Notes: generated by a model from the sequence alone, not told the origin. DNA of 64,000 nucleotides from Chryseobacterium angstadtii (GCF_001045465.1 NZ_LFND01000001.1:806001-870000); one strand, 5' to 3'; counted from the first letter of the stretch, positions 33,143-41,465 are shown. Numbers and translations: made by a program.

Positions 33143-34213
33143 ATGAAAAAGGCACAAATAGTCATAGGTCTGGGTTTTGGTGATGAAGGAAAGGGAATCA
33201 CTACGGATTTTCTTGCACAGCAAAACCCGGACTCTGTGGTGATCAGATTTTCAGGCGGCCAGCAGGCTGCCCATACGGTAATGATGGAAGGTAAAAAGCA
33301 CATTCATTCCAGTTTTGCGAGTGGATCACTGCGAGGGTTACCGTCTTATTTTTCGGAACACTGTACCATTCATCCTGTATTTTTAATCAATGAAAAGAAG
33401 GAATTAATGGCGAAAAACGGAAATACCGAACTTCATATTCACCCTCTGGCTAAAGTCACCACTCCGTTTGATGTCTGGCAAAACAGAACCAATCGGAAGA
33501 ATCTGGAGCACGGAACCTGTGGAAAAGGAGTAGGAGCCACAATGAAAAGACATGAAAGCCCGTACAAACTATTTGCAGCCGATTTAATAGCTCCAAGAGG
33601 AATGCTGATCGAAAAACTGAAAGGAATTTCTTATTACTATGGTTTTACGGATGAAGACCAATTGAAGGAAATGTTGAGCGATTTTTTGGATGCAGTGGAT
33701 CAGATCGATTGGAAAATAGACAATTATGAATATCTGAATTCATTTGAAAACCTCATTTTTGAAGGCAGCCAGGGAATTCTTCTAGATATGGATCACGGCG
33801 TATTTCCAAATGTGACCTACGCCAATACCACCTCAAAAAATGCCTATGAAATCTGTAAGCAGCTGAACATTGAGGATATTGAAATGTATTATGTGACCAG
33901 AAATTACTCAACCCGTCATGGAAGCGGCTGGATGAGCAGTGAAAAGGAATTGATGCTGAAAAATAATGAAGAGGAAACCTGTATTTTTAATGAATACCAG
34001 AAAGAACTCCGTTTTGGAGAGCTGGATTATGATCTGCTGAATTATGCCCTTGTTTTAGATGGAGCTTATGGAGAAGCCTCCCGAAAAAATCTGGTTATTA
34101 CCTGCCTTGATCAGTGGGATGAACAATTTAAAATAGAAAATGTAAAAATAAAATTTGATAAAGTCTACGGATCCTATTCTCCGTTTTCAAAAGACTTTAA
34201 GCTGATTTTTTAA
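33143..34213 (+). CDS. Divergent adenylosuccinate synthetase-like protein
   Basis: Adenylosuccinate synthetase joins IMP and aspartate with GTP. This protein has the hallmark GLGFGDEGKGITTDFL with the catalytic Asp, SGGQQAAHTVMMEGKK with the catalytic His, and GTCGKGVGATMKRH in place of the TGRGIGPAY loop. At 356 residues it is about 70 shorter than a normal PurA, and it lies in an NAD/ADP-ribose operon instead of a purine locus, so it is probably a specialised paralogue. The nucleotide it uses is unknown; another example of a repurposed family member is phage PurZ. It starts 3 bp after the VWA-like gene. Confidence 0.8.
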   Translation: MKKAQIVIGLGFGDEGKGITTDFLAQQNPDSVVIRFSGGQQAAHTVMMEGKKHIHSSFASGSLRGLPSYFSEHCTIHPVFLINEKKELMAKNGNTELHIHPLAKVTTPFDVWQNRTNRKNLEHGTCGKGVGATMKRHESPYKLFAADLIAPRGMLIEKLKGISYYYGFTDEDQLKEMLSDFLDAVDQIDWKIDNYEYLNSFENLIFEGSQGILLDMDHGVFPNVTYANTTSKNAYEICKQLNIEDIEMYYVTRNYSTRHGSGWMSSEKELMLKNNEEETCIFNEYQKELRFGELDYDLLNYALVLDGAYGEASRKNLVITCLDQWDEQFKIENVKIKFDKVYGSYSPFSKDFKLIF

Positions 34214-34265
34214 ACCAATAATGGCTTATATTTAGAGATGGAATAAGGCCGGAAAAATAAATAAG

Positions 34266-35408
34266 ATGAAAACAAAAACATTATACCGACCGGTAGGAGA
34301 AAAAGAAATGATTCTGATTCTGGAAAACGGATATAAAAAGTTTCCTCCAAGACTTGATTGGCAGCCCATTTTTTATCCGGTTTTGAACGAAAATTATGCT
34401 TCAGAAATTGCAGAGAAATGGAACACGAGAGATGAAGCAGGTAATTATCTTGGATTCGTCACAAAATTTGAGGTTCAAGATGACGTAGTGAATTTGTATC
34501 CTGCCCAGAATGTAGGCGCAAGAGATCATAACGAATTGTGGGTTCCATCGGAAGAACTGGAAAGCTTGATGTTAAATATTAAAAAATTAACCATGACAAA
34601 TAAAGGAATGGCAAAAGATACCTTAGAGATCTTAGCCAAAAAATATTATATAAACGAAGAAAACGAAAAAATAACAATAGAAAAAGAACTGGAAATCTGT
34701 AAGAAAGAAACGGTTTTGTATTCATCTGAAAAGCTGAATGAAATGTTGGAAAATAAACTTCCGGAAACCAATTTTGAGACTCAGTTTGAAGTATGGAATT
34801 TCAGTTCGTTAAAAGCAATTTTAAAGCTGGCTGAAGAAGAGAATCAGGACAAAATCATGTGTCTGAATTTCGCATCAGCCAAAAATCCGGGAGGAGGATT
34901 TATTAATGGTGCCGAGGCTCAGGAAGAAAGTCTGGCAAGAACTTCAGCCCTTTACGAAACCCAGCTTCAGGCTTGGGATTATTATAAAACTCATAGAGAT
35001 ATGGAATCCTGTTTCTATACGGACATGATGATTTACAGCCCGAAGGTTCCTGTTTTCAGAAAAGATAAAGGAGAACTATTATTGAAACCTGTTTTTTGTA
35101 ATTTCATTACTTCTCCGGCCGTAAATGCAGGAGTTGTCAAGCGGCAGGAACCAGATAGAGCAGGTGAAATATATGATGCGATGGATGTTCGGATGGATAA
35201 AATGTTCGCCCTTGCTCTGAATAAAGATAATGAAACATTAATTTTAGGAGCTTGGGGATGCGGAGTCTTTAGAAATGACCCCAAAGAAATTGTAGAATTG
35301 TTTAAAAAACATCTGCAAGGAAAGTATAAGAATCAATTTAAAAGAGTGGTTTTTGCAGTCTTGACTAAAAATGAAGAGATGCTGAAACTGTTTGAAACAA
35401 TTAAATAA
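34266..35408 (+). CDS. ADP-ribosylation/crystallin-J1-type domain fused to a PARG macrodomain
   Basis: Residues ~1-105 (LYRPVGEKEMILILENGYKK, FPPRLDWQPIFYPVLN, HNELWVPSEELES) match the small family often named 'ADP-ribosylation/crystallin J1', possibly an ADP-ribosyltransferase-like fold. Residues ~110-380 form a TIGR02452/DUF2263 macrodomain of the poly(ADP-ribose) glycohydrolase type, with the signature NPGGGFINGAEAQEESLART (GGG-x-QEE) near 215 and GAWGCGVFRNDP near 340. The QEE glutamates are intact, so ADP-ribose hydrolysis is likely. A fusion of a possible writer or reader to an eraser is unusual. It begins 52 bp after the PurA-like gene. Confidence 0.8.
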   Translation: MKTKTLYRPVGEKEMILILENGYKKFPPRLDWQPIFYPVLNENYASEIAEKWNTRDEAGNYLGFVTKFEVQDDVVNLYPAQNVGARDHNELWVPSEELESLMLNIKKLTMTNKGMAKDTLEILAKKYYINEENEKITIEKELEICKKETVLYSSEKLNEMLENKLPETNFETQFEVWNFSSLKAILKLAEEENQDKIMCLNFASAKNPGGGFINGAEAQEESLARTSALYETQLQAWDYYKTHRDMESCFYTDMMIYSPKVPVFRKDKGELLLKPVFCNFITSPAVNAGVVKRQEPDRAGEIYDAMDVRMDKMFALALNKDNETLILGAWGCGVFRNDPKEIVELFKKHLQGKYKNQFKRVVFAVLTKNEEMLKLFETIK

Positions 35409-35427
35409 AAATAAATTTCAAGAGATT

Positions 35428-36420
35428 ATGAAAGTGTATAAATATAGATCTATTGAAAAGGATGTCTTTGAAAGAGATTTTAAAATGATTGAAGACAATT
35501 CTTTCTATTCATCCAATTATAGTATGTTAAATGATCCATTTGACATTTATTTTAATGAAGAGATAACCCAATTAATTGAGATTTTAAGGGTGTCATTTCC
35601 TATAAAAGAATTGGATAATTTTGAAACTCAGTTTAAAGAAATTTTAAATTTCAAGGAAGAAATTGGAGTTTATTGCTTAAGCACTGATTTTTTGAATGAG
35701 CAATTATGGGCTTATTATGCAGGTTCTTATTCAGGATATTGTATAGAGTATGATTTAGATAAATTAATTGATAAGGGGCAAAATTTTGATTTTCAATATA
35801 AATTTGAAATTGATTATAAGGATAACATTCCAACTTTAGGGATTGATGATCTTACAAACTTACAAGATGGGTTTATTAAAAAGATGTTTGCCACTAAAAA
35901 ATCAACTTGGAAGCATGAAGAAGAAATAAGATTGATTTTTGATAAGTATGGAATGAAAAAATTTCATTCATCTGCAATTACTGGGATTTATTTTGGAATT
36001 AAAACTCCAGAAACAATTAAAGAATCTTTTTATGGACTCTTCAAAGATATGGACGTAAAATTTTATGAAGTATTTCCATCTAATTTTAAATTGGATTTCA
36101 AACTCATTAATGAAACTAAAAGAAAATTAAATTATGATTTAACTAAGTTTGATTTTGAAATACTTAGATATCGAGAAAACCGATTTGAAGAGATTTTTGA
36201 CGTTTATTTAAAAATGGAAAGTAAAGAAAATGATAAGCTTTTCGAATTTATTCAAGCATTCAGAGAAAAATATTCTATTAAAGAAAACACCCTATACATT
36301 TATAATAATAAAGAGATTAAAGATCTTTTAGATGTTTTTCCAAAAAATGATGAACAACATATTAAACTTGCTGATTCTTTAATTACATATTTAAGTAATA
36401 ATGAACTAGAAATTATTTAG
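35428..36420 (+). CDS. DUF2971-family protein, AT-rich insertion in the operon
   Basis: From ATG 35428 the product (MKVYKYRSIEKDVFERDFKM...) is a DUF2971 protein of 330 residues: SSNYSMLNDPFDIYF near residue 30, IGVYCLSTDFLNEQLWAYYA near 90 and SGYCIEYDLDKL are typical. A start at 35392 would overlap the upstream gene by 17 bp and is less likely. The function of DUF2971 is unknown; it is often seen near defence genes. Its codons are much richer in A and T than those of both neighbours, which suggests later insertion into the operon. A small hairpin (36418-36439) follows. Confidence 0.75.
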   Translation: MKVYKYRSIEKDVFERDFKMIEDNSFYSSNYSMLNDPFDIYFNEEITQLIEILRVSFPIKELDNFETQFKEILNFKEEIGVYCLSTDFLNEQLWAYYAGSYSGYCIEYDLDKLIDKGQNFDFQYKFEIDYKDNIPTLGIDDLTNLQDGFIKKMFATKKSTWKHEEEIRLIFDKYGMKKFHSSAITGIYFGIKTPETIKESFYGLFKDMDVKFYEVFPSNFKLDFKLINETKRKLNYDLTKFDFEILRYRENRFEEIFDVYLKMESKENDKLFEFIQAFREKYSIKENTLYIYNNKEIKDLLDVFPKNDEQHIKLADSLITYLSNNELEII

Positions 36421-36439
36421 AATCCTTACAAGGATTCTA
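36418..36439. repeat. Short perfect hairpin after the DUF2971 gene
   Basis: TAGAATCCTTACAAGGATTCTA folds on itself (arms TAGAATCCTT and AAGGATTCTA, loop AC). No T-run follows. It marks the edge of the AT-rich gene. Confidence 0.5.
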
Positions 36440-36464
36440 AATATCATAAAATATTAGAAAACAA

Positions 36465-37151
36465 ATGAAAAAACTAATCATACTAAGCGGCGCCGGAATC
36501 AGTGCCGAAAGCGGAATAAAAACATTCAGAGACGGAGATGGTCTCTGGGAAAATCATAATATAACAGACGTTGCCAGCCCTGAAGGATGGCGAAAAGACA
36601 GAGGATTGGTGCTGGAATTTTACAACCAGAGAAGAAGACAGCTTCACGAAGTGGAACCTAATGAAGCCCATCATTTGGTAGCAGAACTGGAAAAACATTT
36701 TGATGTTCAGATTATTACTCAAAATATAGACGATCTGCATGAAAGAGCCGGATCGACCAATATTCTTCATATTCACGGAGAACTGTTCAAGTCTTGCTCA
36801 TGCAACAATAAAAACCTGGTTTATGAAGAAAAAGGAGACATTAAAATCGGAGATAAAGCAGAAGACGGAGCACAGCTAAGACCATTTATCGTATGGTTTG
36901 GAGAAGATGTTCCGCTTTACCAAAAAGCGCAGGAGAAGGTAAAAGAAGCAGATATTCTCGTGGTGATCGGAACATCTTTGCAGGTATATCCTGCGGCAGG
37001 GCTTATTCATGAGATCAAAGATGATTGCTTACTTGTGGTGATCAATCCCAACGAAACAGGATTCGGATACGGGCAAAGAGCCGTGGTGATGAAAGAATCG
37101 GCAACCAGGGGAATGAAGCTGCTGTTTGATAAATTAGTCAATCTTGCTTGA
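36465..37151 (+). CDS. SIR2-family NAD-dependent protein deacylase (CobB-like)
   Basis: Sirtuins use NAD+ to remove acyl groups from lysine, giving nicotinamide and O-acyl-ADP-ribose. The 228-residue protein has GAGISAESGIKTFRD, TQNIDDLHERAG, the catalytic His in HIHGELF, and GTSLQVYPA. YNQRRRQL contains the Tyr-x-x-Arg pattern of class III sirtuins, which favours succinyl or malonyl lysine. It lacks the usual second zinc CxxC pair, having only CSC near 107-109, so the zinc site appears degenerate. The next gene starts inside its stop codon. Confidence 0.9.
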   Translation: MKKLIILSGAGISAESGIKTFRDGDGLWENHNITDVASPEGWRKDRGLVLEFYNQRRRQLHEVEPNEAHHLVAELEKHFDVQIITQNIDDLHERAGSTNILHIHGELFKSCSCNNKNLVYEEKGDIKIGDKAEDGAQLRPFIVWFGEDVPLYQKAQEKVKEADILVVIGTSLQVYPAAGLIHEIKDDCLLVVINPNETGFGYGQRAVVMKESATRGMKLLFDKLVNLA

Positions 37152-38116
37152 TGGAAAATAAGGTCAAAGCTGGAATTTTTGGAGTGTGCATCGGTGATGC
37201 GCTGGGAGTTCCGGTAGAATTCAGAAGCAGAGAGCAGTTAAAACGTTCACCAGTTACTAAAATGAGAGGCTTGGGAACTCACCATCAGCCCGCAGGAACA
37301 TGGAGTGACGACGGTTCTCTAACTTTATGTCTCGCAGATAGTCTTTGCAACGGATATAATTTGGAAGATATGGCTCTGAAGTTCCTTCAATGGTATAATG
37401 CGGAGATTTGGACACCTCATGGAAGGGTTTTTGACATTGGCATTGCAACTTCGCAAGCCATTTATAGAATTGGCAAAGGTGTATCTCCTGCTTTATGTGG
37501 TGGAAGTTCTGAGTTTGATAATGGAAACGGGTCTTTAATGAGAATCATTCCGTTGCTATTTTATATTAAAGATCTTCCTATTGAGAAAAGATTTGACATA
37601 ACAAAAGAGGTTTCCTCTGTCACACATGGACATATCCGCTCTGCTTTGGCCTGCTTTATTTATTTGGAACTGGCTTTAGAAATTCTGAAAGGAAAGGAAA
37701 AATGGAAAGCGTACAGAATAATGCAGGAAAAAGTTAGACATTTTTTGGATCATAATCCAGTCTGCTCTCAAAATGAAATGGATAAATTCCATCGAATTCT
37801 AGAATTAAAAGTAGGAGAATATGATATGGCACCATTGTATACTTTACAGGAAGATGAAATAAGTTCCTCCGGCTACGTCCTCCACAGTTTAGAAGCCTCT
37901 CTCTGGTGCTTTCTCAACTCTGAAACCTATGCTGAAGCAGTGTTGAAAGCCGTGAATTTAGGAGAAGATACAGACACCACAGGAGCCATTACAGGAGGAA
38001 TTGCTGGGATTTATTACGGATTTGAAAATATTCCGGAAGAATGGATCTCGGAGTTGGTAAGGAACAAGGATATTGAGGCTTTATGCGAAAAGCTTCAGAA
38101 AAAATTAATGAAATAA
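37151..38116 (+). CDS. ADP-ribosylglycohydrolase family protein
   Basis: The family (DraG/ARH-like) removes ADP-ribose from proteins or small molecules with two metal ions. The product (~321 residues) shows GVCIGDALGVPVEFRSRE, the metal motif WSDDGSLTL (D-D, with S in the usual T position), GNGSLMRIIPLLFY and the C-terminal GEDTDTTGAITGGIAG with further metal ligands. Length is normal. ATG 37151 shares its A with the sirtuin TGA stop (37149-37151), so translation is coupled. Confidence 0.9.
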   Translation: MENKVKAGIFGVCIGDALGVPVEFRSREQLKRSPVTKMRGLGTHHQPAGTWSDDGSLTLCLADSLCNGYNLEDMALKFLQWYNAEIWTPHGRVFDIGIATSQAIYRIGKGVSPALCGGSSEFDNGNGSLMRIIPLLFYIKDLPIEKRFDITKEVSSVTHGHIRSALACFIYLELALEILKGKEKWKAYRIMQEKVRHFLDHNPVCSQNEMDKFHRILELKVGEYDMAPLYTLQEDEISSSGYVLHSLEASLWCFLNSETYAEAVLKAVNLGEDTDTTGAITGGIAGIYYGFENIPEEWISELVRNKDIEALCEKLQKKLMK

Positions 38117-38124
38117 AAAAAATC

Positions 38125-38667
38125 ATGAACGAAATACAAAACAAAAGAATAAGCAAATTTCTAAGCCTTATTCTGAGACATCAACCCGATATCATCCAGC
38201 TCAACCTGGATGAAAACGGATGGGCAGAAGTGAATGAACTGATTACAAAATCTGAAAAAGGAAGAATGTACTTCAGTTTTGAAGAGCTGGAAGAAGTGGT
38301 GGAAACCAATAATAAAAAACGATTCGCTTTCAATGAAGATAAAACCAGGATCAGAGCCAGCCAGGGGCATTCCATTGATATAGATCTGGCCCTGAAAGCT
38401 GCACAGCCTCCTGATTTCCTGTATCACGGAACAGCAGAGTCCAATAGGTCTTCGATTCTGCAAAACGGAATTGAAAAAAGAACCCGGCAGCACGTTCATC
38501 TGAGCGCAGACAAAGAAACGGCTACAAAAGTGGGGATGCGTCACGGAAAACCGGTTATTCTAACCATCAGAACAAAGGAGATGCATGAAGACGGAATCCA
38601 TTTCTATCTTTCGGCCAACCAGGTTTGGCTGACAGATTTTGTGGATGCCAAATATATTTCAAAATAA
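38125..38667 (+). CDS. kptA: RNA 2'-phosphotransferase (Tpt1/KptA)
   Basis: Tpt1/KptA removes a 2'-phosphate from RNA with NAD+, releasing nicotinamide and ADP-ribose 1'',2''-cyclic phosphate. From ATG 38125 the ~180-residue product shows ISKFLSLILRHQPDIIQLNL (the conserved RHxP), GWAEVNELI, the RIRASQGHSIDID motif, LYHGTAESN and HVHLSADKETA, matching the family's RNA- and NAD-binding motifs. The ATG at 38083 lies in the preceding gene and adds residues not seen in relatives. In bacteria the enzyme's role is unclear; it is often linked to RNA repair. It overlaps nothing and lies 1 bp before the phosphatase gene. Confidence 0.88.
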   Translation: MNEIQNKRISKFLSLILRHQPDIIQLNLDENGWAEVNELITKSEKGRMYFSFEELEEVVETNNKKRFAFNEDKTRIRASQGHSIDIDLALKAAQPPDFLYHGTAESNRSSILQNGIEKRTRQHVHLSADKETATKVGMRHGKPVILTIRTKEMHEDGIHFYLSANQVWLTDFVDAKYISK

Positions 38668-38668
38668 G

Positions 38669-39415
38669 ATGGGCAGAACATTAGTAATAGGAGATATTCA
38701 CGGAGGCTTAAAAGGCTTACAACAGATTTTTGAAAGAGCAGCAGTCACAGAAGATGATCAGCTTATTTTCCTCGGAGATTATGTAGACGGATGGAGCGAA
38801 TCTTCTCAGGTCATCAGTTTTCTGATGCAGGTTTCCGAAAAGCAGCAATGTATTTTCATCAAGGGAAACCATGATACCTGGTGCGAAGACTGGCTGTCTT
38901 TGAGGCAAGGTCCGGATATATGGCTCTCCAATGGCGGAAAAAGTACGGTGGAAAGTTATAAGGACTATTCACCGGAAGATCTGGATCTTCACCTTGAATT
39001 TTTTCAAAGGATGAAAAGCTACCACGTAGATGATGAAAACCGCCTGTTTATTCATGCGGGGTATTCGTCTATGCACGGCCCTGAAAAAGAAGTGTATTCC
39101 AGCAATTACCGATGGGACAGAACCCTTTGGGAAACGGCAGTAGCAATGGATAAAAAATTAAAGAAAGATTCAAAGCTTTATCCCAAAAGACTGCTTTTGT
39201 ACAGTGAAATATTTATCGGACATACTCCAACACTGGATATAGGAATTGAACATCCAGCCAACAAAGCGAATGTCTGGAATATGGATACAGGCGCAGCTTT
39301 TACAGGTTGTTTGTCTGTAATGGATATCAACACGAAAGAATTCTGGCAAAGCGATCCGCTTCCTGCATTATATCCTTATGAAAAAGGAAGAAACAGCGAT
39401 ATTTTTAGAAAGTAA
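38669..39415 (+). CDS. PPP-family metallophosphatase
   Basis: From ATG 38669 the ~248-residue protein has the calcineurin-like motifs GDIHGG (residues 8-13), GDYVDGWSES, GNHDTW and the later H in HAGYSSMHG and GHTPT, all metal ligands or catalytic residues of Ser/Thr-type phosphatases. Family members act on phosphoproteins, Ap4A or nucleotide phosphates. Being the last gene after kptA, it could act on ADP-ribose phosphates or RNA ends, but this is inference. The start 1 bp after the kptA stop suggests coupling; a strong terminator lies 30 bp downstream. Confidence 0.85.
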   Translation: MGRTLVIGDIHGGLKGLQQIFERAAVTEDDQLIFLGDYVDGWSESSQVISFLMQVSEKQQCIFIKGNHDTWCEDWLSLRQGPDIWLSNGGKSTVESYKDYSPEDLDLHLEFFQRMKSYHVDDENRLFIHAGYSSMHGPEKEVYSSNYRWDRTLWETAVAMDKKLKKDSKLYPKRLLLYSEIFIGHTPTLDIGIEHPANKANVWNMDTGAAFTGCLSVMDINTKEFWQSDPLPALYPYEKGRNSDIFRK

Positions 39416-39445
39416 CTCCAATGAAAACAAACCCAGAACCCAAGC

Positions 39446-39474
39446 ACCTTATAGGTTTCCAAAACCTATAAGGT
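39446..39474 (+). terminator. Terminator of the NAD/ADP-ribose operon
   Basis: ACCTTATAGGTTT (39446-39458) and AAACCTATAAGGT (39462-39474) pair over 13 bp around CCA, followed by six T. The end of the operon is thus well marked. Confidence 0.85.
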
Positions 39475-39572
39475 TTTTTATACTTACCCAAACCCGGAAT
39501 TTGTTTTAACCACATATCAAAACAACTCTCAATAAATCCAAAATTTCCCTTTCCCACCCAAATCAGATTAAG

Positions 39573-39580
39573 TAATTTTG
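39573..39580 (+). promoter_or_regulatory. Promoter -7 box of the M14 peptidase gene
   Basis: TAATTTTG fits TAnnTTTG, 19 bp before the ATG at 39600. Confidence 0.45.
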
Positions 39581-39599
39581 AAGCTCAAAAACTGCTTCA

Positions 39600-41324
39600 A
39601 TGAAACTGAAATACCTCCTGATTTTTCTGAGCACCTCATTGCTTTTGGCTCAAAATTCATTTCAGACCCTTTTTGAAAAAGGAAATAAGAACCAAACGGT
39701 TACTTATGAAGAAATGAATGCCTATTACCGGGATCTGGCTAAAAATTTCAACACGATTCAATACCTGGAAAAAGGCGAAGACGATAACGGAAAACCTATT
39801 TATGTTGTTATTTATAACCCTTTTCCTGAAAAAGATCTTGAAAAACTGAGAAAAGATAAAGCCGTTCTTTTTGTCAACAATGGAATTCACCCGGGAGAAC
39901 CGGATGGAATAGATGCCACCATGATGCTGATGCGGGATCTTGCTGCGGGAAAAATTAAAGCACCTCAAAACTTTATCATTGCCGCTATTTCTGCTTACAA
40001 CGTTAGCGGAATGCTGAACAGAGGTTCTTTTTCCAGAGCCAATCAGAATGGGCCGGAACAGTATGGATTCAGAGGAAATGCCAGAAACTATGATCTGAAC
40101 AGGGATTTTATTAAAGCAGATTCAAAAAATGCCAGAAGCTTCCAGGAAATTTATCAGTGGCTGCAACCGGATGTTTTTATAGACAATCATGTGAGCAACG
40201 GAGCTGATTATCAGTATACTTTTACCTATATTTCTACCTTTAAAGAACGTCTTGGAAACACATTGGGAGCTTACTTTTACAATGATTATCAGGCCAAAAA
40301 CCTTGAAGCGATGAAGAAACTGGGCTACGAGAGTACACCTTATGTCAATATACACGGAGATGTTCCTGAGGTAGGATTTGCAGCATTTGAAGATTCACCG
40401 AGATATTCCACAGGATATACTTCTTTATTTAACTCTTTGGGAACCGTTCCTGAAACGCATATGTTGAAACCTTATGACAAAAGGGTAGATGCCACTTACA
40501 AATATATGCTGGTGAACCTTCAGAATCTGGATAAAGAGTATAAAAAGGTAAAACAGCTTCGTCTCGACAATTTGAAACAGTACAAAGCCGGATTACAGTA
40601 CGGAATCCGTTGGAAAATAGATTCTGCTCAATTTTCTACCATGGATTTCAAAGGATATGAAGGAAGCTATAAACCAAGCGATATTTCAGGGAAACCAAGA
40701 TTGTATTACGACAGGAAAAAACCGTTTACCAAAAAGATAAAACTCTTTACAACGGCGGTGCCTACAGGCTATATCACCATTCCTAAATACTATGTAATTC
40801 CGCAGTCTCAATATCGTGTCATTGAAGAGCTGAAAAGAAATAAGATCCGGATGACTGCTCTTAAAAAAGACAGCACAGCCTCGGTTGAATCTTATAAAAT
40901 CAAAGACTTTAAAACAGTAAAAAACCCTTATGAAGGGCATTATCTGCACTATGATACAAGCGTGGAAACAGTAAATAAAAGCCGGGTTTTCTATGTGGGA
41001 GACTATTTGGTTTCAACAAATCAGCCTGGTGTAAAATACATCATGGAAACACTTGAACCTGAGGCTTTAGACTCCTTTTTTAACTGGAATTTCTTTGATG
41101 GAATTCTGGCTCAGAAAGAATATTATTCCGCCTATATTTTTGAAGATACCGCTTCGGAATTACTGAAAACAGATCCGAAATTAAAACAGGCTTTTGAAGC
41201 CAAAAAATCATCAGATAAAAAGTTTGCAGACGATGGTACAGCTCAGCTGGACTGGATTTACAGAAATTCGCCCTACTTCGAAGAGAAAACCTTCAGACAA
41301 TACCCGGTTTACAGAATATTATAA
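39600..41324 (+). CDS. Secreted M14-family zinc carboxypeptidase
   Basis: A 574-residue protein with a signal peptide (KLKYLLIFLSTSLLLAQ). The M14 motifs are HPGEPDG (HxxE zinc ligands, ~ residue 99), FIDNHVSNGADYQYT (second His ligand, ~ 197) and VPETHMLKPYDKR (catalytic Glu, ~ 288). It is a single gene with its own -7 box. It probably trims peptides outside the inner membrane; substrate specificity cannot be read. The C-terminal 250 residues after the catalytic part form an additional domain. Confidence 0.87.
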   Translation: MKLKYLLIFLSTSLLLAQNSFQTLFEKGNKNQTVTYEEMNAYYRDLAKNFNTIQYLEKGEDDNGKPIYVVIYNPFPEKDLEKLRKDKAVLFVNNGIHPGEPDGIDATMMLMRDLAAGKIKAPQNFIIAAISAYNVSGMLNRGSFSRANQNGPEQYGFRGNARNYDLNRDFIKADSKNARSFQEIYQWLQPDVFIDNHVSNGADYQYTFTYISTFKERLGNTLGAYFYNDYQAKNLEAMKKLGYESTPYVNIHGDVPEVGFAAFEDSPRYSTGYTSLFNSLGTVPETHMLKPYDKRVDATYKYMLVNLQNLDKEYKKVKQLRLDNLKQYKAGLQYGIRWKIDSAQFSTMDFKGYEGSYKPSDISGKPRLYYDRKKPFTKKIKLFTTAVPTGYITIPKYYVIPQSQYRVIEELKRNKIRMTALKKDSTASVESYKIKDFKTVKNPYEGHYLHYDTSVETVNKSRVFYVGDYLVSTNQPGVKYIMETLEPEALDSFFNWNFFDGILAQKEYYSAYIFEDTASELLKTDPKLKQAFEAKKSSDKKFADDGTAQLDWIYRNSPYFEEKTFRQYPVYRIL

Positions 41325-41465
41325 ATAGTTAATATTGGCGTTAAATTAATGATAATCAGCATTTAATTTATAGGTTTTTCACCTACGCATTCAGGTGTTT
41401 TTCCTGTATGTTTTTGATCACAGTCTCCCGAAATTTGCTTTATAAAACCAATAAAAACGATAGTT

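Noticed and set aside
35392..35427. Start of the DUF2971 gene at 35392
   Set aside because: It overlaps the upstream PARG-fusion gene by 17 bp, and the ATG at 35428 fits the family start better.
38083..38124. Start of kptA at 38083
   Set aside because: It lies inside the ADP-ribosylglycohydrolase gene and adds residues not seen in the family.
29579..39474. DarTG-type toxin-antitoxin or a named defence island
   Set aside because: There is no DarT toxin-like gene in the array; the PARG and NADAR parts alone do not justify that name.
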